The position numbers and the translations under genes were made by a program. This document shows positions 7,959 to 13,745 of a stretch of DNA of 15,947 nucleotides, piece by piece. Each line of letters begins with the position of its first letter. Position 1 is the stretch's first letter. The notes beneath the pieces are model-generated. The model saw only the letters and a program-made list of their open reading frames with translations, searched no databases and had not been told where the DNA came from. Source of the DNA: Pseudomonadota bacterium (GTDB lineage Bacteria; Pseudomonadota; Gammaproteobacteria; Steroidobacterales; Steroidobacteraceae); assembly GCA_003242495.1 (NCBI GenBank), contig QGUO01000027.1, forward strand, positions 1-15,947, given 5' to 3'.

Positions 7959-8762
7959 TCACCAGGGCTGATCGCGCCCGTCGTTCTGCAGGAAGCGGCC
8001 GCTGTCCTCGGGCGTGAGCCGGTCGATGGTCGCGACCATCTTGCCGACCGCCTCCTCGGGCGGCACCATGCCCGCGAGCTTCAGGTTACCGAAGCTCTCC
8101 ACCTGCACCCCGCCTGGATGGAACATTGCCACCGTGATGCCCTCGTCGGCGAACTCGACGGCGAGCAGGCGCATCGCGCTGTTCAGCGCGGCCTTGCTGA
8201 TTCGATACCAGTAATGGTCGGCCGAGCGCGGCGGCAGCGAGACCATGCCCGCCGCAGAGCTGATGGCGATGACCTTCTTCAAGCGGCCCGCCCGGATGTG
8301 CTCGATGAACGCCTCGGTGATCTTGAGCGGCCCGGCGACATTGGTGCGCATGAACCGATCGAAGTGCTCGTAGTCGAGCGTGCCGAACATCTGCCCGGCA
8401 TTGCCCTCGGGATCGTTGATCGGCGCGAACCGAATCAGCGCAGCGTTGTGCAACAGCAGGTCGATGGGCTCGCCGTCGAGCTTGGCGGCCAGCGCCTCGA
8501 TCTGCCCATGATCGGTCACATCCATGCGCTCCACCCGCACCTTGGGATACTCGCGCGCGAGCCTGGCCAGGGTCTCGGGTGTGTTCTCGCGCCGATGCGT
8601 GGCAATGACCTGCCAGCCGCGCGCCGCATACTGCCTGGCGAACTCCAGGCCGATTCCCTGGTTCGAGCCGGTGATCAGCACGGTCTCGGCGCCGGCCGGG
8701 CCCGCTGCGATCGCGAAGATGCAGGCGAGCAGGCTCGCCAGGCGACACTTGGCTGAATGCAT
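7959..8762 (-). CDS. short-chain dehydrogenase/reductase with signal peptide (C-factor/sniffer-like)
   Basis: A 267-residue classical SDR, an NAD(P)-dependent oxidoreductase of unknown substrate. Motifs: cofactor glycines in TGSNQGIG (31-38), HNAA (105-108), N141 in RTNVAGP, S168/S169 in ISSAAG, and Y186-x3-K190 in YRISK. The whole catalytic tetrad is present. The start is the ATG at 8762, with AGGGGGGA at 8768-8775 five bases before it; the frame remains open further upstream to 8882, but that part has no family similarity. The N-terminus MHSAKCRLASLLACIFAIAAGPAGA looks like a Sec signal peptide cut after A25, with the Rossmann fold starting immediately (ETVLITG). LLAC at 11-14 could be a lipobox but comes early. 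Export of an NAD(P)-dependent SDR is odd. Overall it resembles C-factor/sniffer SDRs. It is divergent from the opgG-like gene, 107 bp away. Confidence 0.85.
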   Translation of the reverse strand: MHSAKCRLASLLACIFAIAAGPAGAETVLITGSNQGIGLEFARQYAARGWQVIATHRRENTPETLARLAREYPKVRVERMDVTDHGQIEALAAKLDGEPIDLLLHNAALIRFAPINDPEGNAGQMFGTLDYEHFDRFMRTNVAGPLKITEAFIEHIRAGRLKKVIAISSAAGMVSLPPRSADHYWYRISKAALNSAMRLLAVEFADEGITVAMFHPGGVQVESFGNLKLAGMVPPEEAVGKMVATIDRLTPEDSGRFLQNDGRDQPW

Positions 8763-8869
8763 GTCGATCCCCCCTGTCTGTGCTCGTCGATCGTCGAGCG
8801 CGCCCAAGCATAGGGCATCTTCCCACCCCTGATCAGGAACTTCGTACGTCATCGAGCGTTTCGCCGCAG

Positions 8870-10498
8870 ATGAAACGTCCATGCCTTCGCCGCTTGCCGG
8901 CCGCCTTCACCGTCATGCTGTTCGCCTGTTGCATCGCTGCGCCGAGCGGCGCGCAGCAGCCCGCCGACCCGCCACCGGCTGCTGCGGGTCGCGCGCCCGC
9001 GCGGGTGCAGATCGGGCCGCAGGAGCGCCAGGTGTTCGACCACGTCGTAGGACGCGCCAAGGATCTGGCGGCCCGGCCGTACCAGCCGCCCGGCAGCGAC
9101 CTGCCGCCGCCGCTGCGCGACATGACCTATGACCAGCATCGCTCCATCCGCTTTCGCACCGACCAGGCCTTGTGGCGCGGGGAGGCGCCCTTCGAGATCC
9201 AGTTCTTCCACCCGGGATTCCTGTTCCGCGAGCCGGTCACCGTGAACATCATCCGGCAGGGCAAGGCGAGCAAGCTGCCGTTCGATGTGCGCATGTTCCG
9301 CTACGACAACGAGGCGGCGCCGCTCGAGCAACACGCGCATAGCGATCTGGGCTTTGCCGGCTTTCGCATCCACTATCCCCTCAACAAGCCGGACGTCATG
9401 GACGAGGTGATGGTGTTCCTCGGCGCCTCGTACTTCCGCCTCATCGGGCCCGGCCAGGCGTACGGCCTGTCGGCGCGCGGCCTGGCGGTGGACACGGCCT
9501 CTCCCGAGGGAGAGGAGTTTCCGGCGTTCCGCGAGTTCTGGCTGGTCGAGCCCGGTGCCGACGCCCGGACCCTCACCCTGTTCGCGCTGCTCGACAGTCC
9601 CTCGGTGAGCGGCGCCTATCGGTTCGATCTCACGCCGGGCGATTCGACCGTGGTGGACGTCGAGGCGCACATCTTCGCCCGCACGGACATCGACAAGGTC
9701 GGCATCGCGCCGCTCACCAGCATGTTCCATCACAGCGGCAACACCATGCGCTTCGCGGACGATTACCGTCCGCAGGTGCACGACTCGGACGGCTTGCAGA
9801 TGCTCACCGCGGCGGGCGAATGGATCTGGCGCCCGCTCAAGAACCCGCGTTCGCTGCGGGTGACGGCGCTCGTGGACCGCAATCCGCGCGGCTTCGGTCT
9901 CGCGCAGCGCGAGCGGAGATTCGAGGGCTATCTCGATCTCGAAGCGAACTATCACCATCGCCCGAGCCACTGGGTCGAGCCGGTGGAAGGCGACTGGGAG
10001 GGCGGGCACGTGGAGCTCGTGGAGATTCCCACGGATTCGGAGACCAACGACAACATCGTGGCCTACTGGGTGCCCGACGAGCCGTTCACCCGGGGCGACG
10101 TGCGCCAGTTCCGCTATCGACTGTCGACCTACGGCTCGCTGTTGCCCCAGCAGGAGGTGGCGCACGTGGTGCGCACGCGCATCGGCTGGGGCGCGGTGCC
10201 CGGCGCCCCCAATCCGCCGCCGCGCAGCGTCCGGCAATTCGTGGTGGATTTCGCAGGCGGCGAGCTGTCCGGCCTCGATGAGAGCCGCCCGGTGGAGGCA
10301 CGGCTCGATGCCGCGGGCGGCGAGGCCTACGACGTTCTCGTCCACCGCCTGCCGGAGGGGCAGGGATGGCGTGTGGCGTTCAAGCTGAGGCCCGAGGGCG
10401 ATACGCCGAGCGACATGCGCCTGTTTCTCGAGCTCGATGGCAGGCGTCTCAGCGAGACCTGGAGCTACGTCTGGTATCCCGAGGACATCGGGAGCTGA
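8870..10498 (+). CDS. opgG: periplasmic glucan biosynthesis protein, OpgG (MdoG) family
   Basis: A 542-residue MdoG-family protein acting in the periplasm on osmoregulated periplasmic glucans. Enterobacterial OpgG and OpgD have been reported as beta-1,2-glucan-acting enzymes (GH186). The start is ATG 8870 (MKRPCLRRLP); an in-frame GTG at 8780 would add 30 residues ahead of the signal and overlap the divergent promoter region. Residues 1-28 are a Sec signal (cleavage likely after PSGA). The mature protein shows family features: FDHVVGRAKDLAARPY, YDQHRSIRFR, FFHPGFLF, GASYFRLIG, GLSARGLAVDT, and the conserved EGDWEGGHVELVEIPTDSE around D375. The signal lacks a clear twin-arginine motif, which argues for OpgG over OpgD, though an OpgD-like role remains possible. 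The usual partner, the membrane glucosyltransferase opgH, is not downstream; the next gene is convergent and unrelated. The Shine-Dalgarno sequence is weak. Confidence 0.9.
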   Translation: MKRPCLRRLPAAFTVMLFACCIAAPSGAQQPADPPPAAAGRAPARVQIGPQERQVFDHVVGRAKDLAARPYQPPGSDLPPPLRDMTYDQHRSIRFRTDQALWRGEAPFEIQFFHPGFLFREPVTVNIIRQGKASKLPFDVRMFRYDNEAAPLEQHAHSDLGFAGFRIHYPLNKPDVMDEVMVFLGASYFRLIGPGQAYGLSARGLAVDTASPEGEEFPAFREFWLVEPGADARTLTLFALLDSPSVSGAYRFDLTPGDSTVVDVEAHIFARTDIDKVGIAPLTSMFHHSGNTMRFADDYRPQVHDSDGLQMLTAAGEWIWRPLKNPRSLRVTALVDRNPRGFGLAQRERRFEGYLDLEANYHHRPSHWVEPVEGDWEGGHVELVEIPTDSETNDNIVAYWVPDEPFTRGDVRQFRYRLSTYGSLLPQQEVAHVVRTRIGWGAVPGAPNPPPRSVRQFVVDFAGGELSGLDESRPVEARLDAAGGEAYDVLVHRLPEGQGWRVAFKLRPEGDTPSDMRLFLELDGRRLSETWSYVWYPEDIGS

Positions 10499-10507
10499 GG
10501 CAGGGAT

Positions 10508-10529
10508 GCCGCGCACGGGGTGCGGCGGC
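10508..10529 (+). terminator. hairpin after the opgG-family gene
   Basis: GCCGCGCAC (10508-10516) pairs with GTGC-G-GCGGC (10520-10529), 9 bp with one bulged G and a GGG loop, beginning nine bases after the stop codon. It lacks a T tract. A second small stem, GCTCGT/ACGAGC at 10528-10533 and 10539-10544, overlaps its 3' end. Confidence 0.4.
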
Positions 10530-10634
10530 TCGTCACCCACGAGCGACGAGCGCGTGGCAGGAAGCCGTCCGGCGCCGCGAGCATCGCGCCGCGCGCGGGC
10601 TGCCGCGCCACGCCGGGTGTGTGGCCGGTGACCT

Positions 10635-10658
10635 GACCCGGGGCGGCCGGGCCGGGTC
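10635..10658 (-). terminator. hairpin after the ankyrin gene
   Basis: GACCCGG (10635-10641) and CCGGGTC (10652-10658) form a 7-bp perfect stem about 20 bases beyond the ankyrin stop codon. The 181-bp gap between the two convergent genes is otherwise without a recognisable gene. No T tract is present. Confidence 0.35.
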
Positions 10659-10679
10659 CTGCGCCCAGGTCTCGTGCCG

Positions 10680-12203
10680 CTAGCGGGCGGCCGTCCTGGC
10701 CGCGATGAGCTTCTCGAGCAGGGCGGCCGTCTCCGGACGCGGCTCGGGCGTGCCCCGGAAAAAGCGTGAGGCGCTTGCGCCGACCTTGCCCCGGGCGGCA
10801 TCGAGCGGCGTGATGCCGTCGTGATCCCTGGCGAGCAGATTGGCGCCGTTGTCCGCCAGGAACTGGACGAACTCGCTCCAGCCCCACTGTGCGGCGCCAT
10901 GCAGCGCCGTCTGGCCGTTGTTACGCACCGCGTCGATGTTGGCCCCGGCGTCGAGCAGCAGGCGCGCCGCCTCGATGGATCGTTGCTCGTTACGGAAGCG
11001 AGCGCGGGTATCGATGGTCGTGGAGCCGACGCCCGCCGCGGCCATGAGCGGGGTGATGCCGAGCGAGTTCGGCAGGTCCACATAGGCGCCGTGCGCCAGC
11101 AGCAGACGAATGGCTTCGATGTCACCGGCCTTGGCGGCGCGGATGAGCGGCGTGGTGCCGATGGTGAGCATGCTGTCGGCGCCGCGGTCCTGGCCGAGCG
11201 AGCGATAGGGCGGGAAAAGCTTGAGCTGCATGTTCGGGTTGGCGCCCGCTTCGAGCAGCATCTCCATCACCTGCAAGGGCGTGGTCTGGTCGGCCGACGG
11301 GCGGTCCGGGCGGCCGCCATGCGGCACGGTGTGGTAGTCGACGGTCGCGTACAGCGGCGCACGTCCCCAGGTATCCCACTTGTTGGGATTCGCGCCCGCC
11401 TCGATGAGATAGGCCGCCACGTCCCAGCGCGCGTTCAAGGTGGCCATGAGCAAAGGACTGATGTTGTCTGGATCGGCCATGTCGATGTCGGCGCCGCCCT
11501 CGACGAGGGCGCGGGCGCATTCCACGCAGCCTTCGCGGGCGGCGAACAACAGGGCCGTGAGGCCGCCCGAGGGACGGTTCTGGGCGCGCGGCTCGGCCGT
11601 GACCTTGCGCGGCCATTCGCGGATCGCCGAGCGCGCGTTCACCTCGGCGCCTTGCTCGATGAGGAATTTCACCATCTGCGGGCGGCTTTGCGCCGCTGCC
11701 CACATGAGCGCGGTCTGGCCACGCCACTGCTCGCGCGCGTTGACGTTCGCACCCCGCTCGACCAGCACGCGTGCGGCGTCCACACGGTCGGTGCGCGCCA
11801 CGGTCATGAGCGCCGTCTGGCCTTCGCGGTTCGGGGATTCGACGTCCGCACCGGCCTTGAGCAGGGCCCTGAGCAGCGCCGCATCGGCGCGCTCGGCGGC
11901 TTCGGACATGGGCGTCGCCCCATAATCGTTCTTGGCGTTCACGTCCGCGCCGGCGCGGATCAGCCGCTCGACCAGCTTCAGATCGCCGTGATGGGCGGCC
12001 CAGTGCAGGGCGGTGGTGCCGTCCGGCATGCGTTCGTTCACGTCGGCGCGACGCTTGATGAAGGCGAGCGCAGCCTCGGTGTTGCCGGCGCGCGCCGCCT
12101 GCAGGAGGGAGTCGGCGGGCTGCCCGGCGGCGCCCGGCGCGCCCATGGCGAGTTGCCAAGACAACAGCAGGGTGGCTGCAGCGAAAACGATGGGCTTGCT
12201 CAC
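10680..12203 (-). CDS. secreted ankyrin-repeat protein with loop insertions
   Basis: A 507-residue protein whose N-terminus (MSKPIVFAAATLLLSWQLAMGA) is a probable Sec signal peptide, so the ankyrin solenoid should lie in the periplasm or outside. About eleven repeats run from residue 30 to 500, for example DGTTALHWAAHHGDLKLVER (61-80) and NGQTALHGAAQWGWSEFVQF (429-448). Several are interrupted by non-ankyrin insertions: about 193-213, 290-307, 326-347 (KLFPPYRSLGQDRGADSML) and 391-407. Ankyrin repeats usually bind other proteins; there is no catalytic motif. It starts with GTG at 12203 and the Shine-Dalgarno sequence is weak. It follows the DUF1552 gene on the same strand after 179 bp, and similar secreted ankyrin genes beside DUF1552/DUF1592 genes occur, to my recollection, in Acidobacteria and other groups. 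A scaffold or binding partner for those proteins is plausible but unproven. Confidence 0.88.
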   Translation of the reverse strand: MSKPIVFAAATLLLSWQLAMGAPGAAGQPADSLLQAARAGNTEAALAFIKRRADVNERMPDGTTALHWAAHHGDLKLVERLIRAGADVNAKNDYGATPMSEAAERADAALLRALLKAGADVESPNREGQTALMTVARTDRVDAARVLVERGANVNAREQWRGQTALMWAAAQSRPQMVKFLIEQGAEVNARSAIREWPRKVTAEPRAQNRPSGGLTALLFAAREGCVECARALVEGGADIDMADPDNISPLLMATLNARWDVAAYLIEAGANPNKWDTWGRAPLYATVDYHTVPHGGRPDRPSADQTTPLQVMEMLLEAGANPNMQLKLFPPYRSLGQDRGADSMLTIGTTPLIRAAKAGDIEAIRLLLAHGAYVDLPNSLGITPLMAAAGVGSTTIDTRARFRNEQRSIEAARLLLDAGANIDAVRNNGQTALHGAAQWGWSEFVQFLADNGANLLARDHDGITPLDAARGKVGASASRFFRGTPEPRPETAALLEKLIAARTAAR

Positions 12204-12382
12204 TGAGGACTACTACCTGTTTCCCGTCGCGCCGTGCGCGACCGCGAAAGATTGAAGCGCCGCGGCGCACCGGGCGGGCGACGCAGGCGACACGTGCCAG
12301 GCGGCGCCTGCGGGCGCGCGGCGTGCCGCGTGGCCCCGGAGGCGCGGGTCGTCACCAGCCTGTGCGCGCCCGCGCCGCATGC
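12204..12382 (-). other. intergenic gap with hairpin between DUF1552 and ankyrin genes
   Basis: GGCGCGGG (12341-12348) and CCCGCGCC (12369-12376) form a perfect 8-bp inverted repeat starting six bases beyond the DUF1552 stop codon, with a 20-nt loop. The 12-bp palindrome GCGCCGCGGCGC lies at 12257-12268. They may lower transcription into the ankyrin gene or protect the upstream mRNA. I see no clear promoter for the ankyrin gene. Confidence 0.35.
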
Positions 12383-13702
12383 CTAGATCTCGGCGAACTG
12401 ACCGTTGCTGTCGCCCAGGGACTCGAGCGGGATGCCCGCACGGTTGAGCAGCGTCAGGTGCAGGTTGGCGATCGGCGTGCGATCCGGGTAGCGCAGATGC
12501 TGATTGCCCTTGATGGTGCCGGCGCCCTTGCCCAGCACCGCCGAGGGCAGGGGGAAGTGGTTGTGCAAGTTGCTGTCGCTCATGTTGCTGCCGTACAGCA
12601 CGATGGAGTTGTCCAGCATGGAGTTCTCGCCGTCGGGCGTCTCGGCGAGCTTCTTGATGAACTTGGCGAACACCTCGGAGTGATACGTCTGGATGCGCGC
12701 CAGCCGCTCGAGCTTCTGCGCATTGTTGGCGTGGTGCGAAAGCGGATGGAACGCATCCGAGATGCCGATGTGGTTGTACGGCTGGTTGCTGACCTCGGCG
12801 GCCATCATGAAGCTCGCCACGCGCGTGAGGTTGCCCTGGAAGGCCAGGGCGATCAGGTCGAACATCAGGTGCATGTGCTCGTCGAACGAGCTGGGGATGC
12901 CGGCCGGGGCGTTCGGCAGATCGAGATGCGAGAGATCGCGCGCGGTCAGATTGGCGATGCGGCGCTCGATCTCGCGCACCGTGTCGAGATAATCCCCGAG
13001 CAGCGCACGATCGCGCGGTCCGAGCGTGCGCGCCAGGTCCGCCGCGTCCTGGCGCACCAGGTCGAGCAGGCTGGTGTTCTCGCGGGCGAGCAGCTCACGC
13101 TCCTCCGGCGTGTCGCCGTCGCCGAACAGGCGCTGGAACACCTTGCGCGGGTTGTGCTCCATGGGCAGCGGCGTGCTCGGCGTGCTGAAGCAGATGGTCT
13201 TGCCGTAGGCGCAGCCGTAATTGCGGTCACAGGAGCCTTCGCCGCCCTGTTCCTCGGTGGCCACCTCGAGCGAGGGCAGCGGCGTATCCTGGCCGATGTG
13301 TTGCGCGGCGATCTGGTCGGCCGTGACGCCGCCGTACGGATCGTGACTGACGCGCGGCGCCACGCAGCTCAGCCACGTGCCCGGCGTGATGGCGTGCACC
13401 GGCGGGGCGACGGCGGGCTTGTTCTCCAGGCCGCTCACCACGGTGAGGTATTCCTGGAACGGCGCCAGGGGCTTGAGGATCTGGGGCAGGTCGAAGTTCG
13501 GTCCCTCTGCGACCGGCGTCCACTTGTCCATGACCGCGCCATGCGGGAAGTAGATGAACGCCATACGCGGGCGGGGGGCGGCCGCGGTCTTCGCGAGCGC
13601 CGTGCGCGCCGGGATCATGGCATCGAGCAGCGGCAGCGCGAGCGACACGCCCATGCCTTTCAGGAAGGTGCGTCGGGGCAGGTGTTTCTTGGTGATGAAC
13701 AT
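12383..13702 (-). CDS. Tat-exported DUF1552 protein
   Basis: A 439-residue protein of the DUF1552 family (PF07586), whose biochemical role is unknown to me. The N-terminus has a twin-arginine signal, PRRTFLKGMG at 9-18 followed by VSLALPLLDAM, so it is probably exported folded, often a sign of a bound cofactor or metal. Family landmarks are RMAFIYFPHGAVMDKW (46-61), VVSGLENKPA (88-97), a Cys-containing GSCDRNYGCAYGKTICFS (156-173), MAAEVSNQPYNHIG (300-313) and YGSNMSDSNLHNHFPLP (370-386). The last motif recalls the metal site of alkaline-phosphatase-like proteins such as DUF1501, but this is an analogy. The start ATG at 13702 has a good AGGAG (13709-13713) six bases upstream. It lies 43 bp after the DUF1592-type gene, as usual for this gene pair, so they are probably one operon. 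Confidence 0.92.
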   Translation of the reverse strand: MFITKKHLPRRTFLKGMGVSLALPLLDAMIPARTALAKTAAAPRPRMAFIYFPHGAVMDKWTPVAEGPNFDLPQILKPLAPFQEYLTVVSGLENKPAVAPPVHAITPGTWLSCVAPRVSHDPYGGVTADQIAAQHIGQDTPLPSLEVATEEQGGEGSCDRNYGCAYGKTICFSTPSTPLPMEHNPRKVFQRLFGDGDTPEERELLARENTSLLDLVRQDAADLARTLGPRDRALLGDYLDTVREIERRIANLTARDLSHLDLPNAPAGIPSSFDEHMHLMFDLIALAFQGNLTRVASFMMAAEVSNQPYNHIGISDAFHPLSHHANNAQKLERLARIQTYHSEVFAKFIKKLAETPDGENSMLDNSIVLYGSNMSDSNLHNHFPLPSAVLGKGAGTIKGNQHLRYPDRTPIANLHLTLLNRAGIPLESLGDSNGQFAEI

Positions 13703-13708
13703 CGCCAG

Positions 13709-13713
13709 CTCCT
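13709..13713 (-). promoter_or_regulatory. ribosome binding site of the DUF1552 gene
   Basis: AGGAG on the minus strand, six bases before the ATG at 13702. It is the strongest Shine-Dalgarno sequence among the minus-strand genes and fixes the start just ahead of the Tat signal. It lies in the 43-bp gap after the upstream gene's stop. Confidence 0.7.
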
Positions 13714-13745
13714 CTCAACCTCTCATTGCGCCCATCGCCGAGCCG

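Noticed and set aside
8784..8797. Tandem TCGTCGA repeat and nearby CTGATCAG palindrome in the divergent gap
   Set aside because: Both are too short to call an operator in one sequence of this composition.
8763..8882. N-terminal extension of the SDR to a start at 8882
   Set aside because: It would place 40 unrelated residues before the signal peptide and overlap the start of the divergent opgG-family gene; the ATG at 8762 has a strong Shine-Dalgarno sequence.
8849..11125. A 758-codon open frame on the minus strand
   Set aside because: It lies antisense to the opgG-family gene and in another frame across the end of the ankyrin gene. Its composition is Arg/Ala/Pro/His-rich with no domain, as expected for GC-rich shadow frames.
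10821..12206. A 461-codon plus-strand open frame opposite the ankyrin gene
   Set aside because: Its pseudo-repeats simply mirror the ankyrin repeats on the other strand; it has no independent motif.
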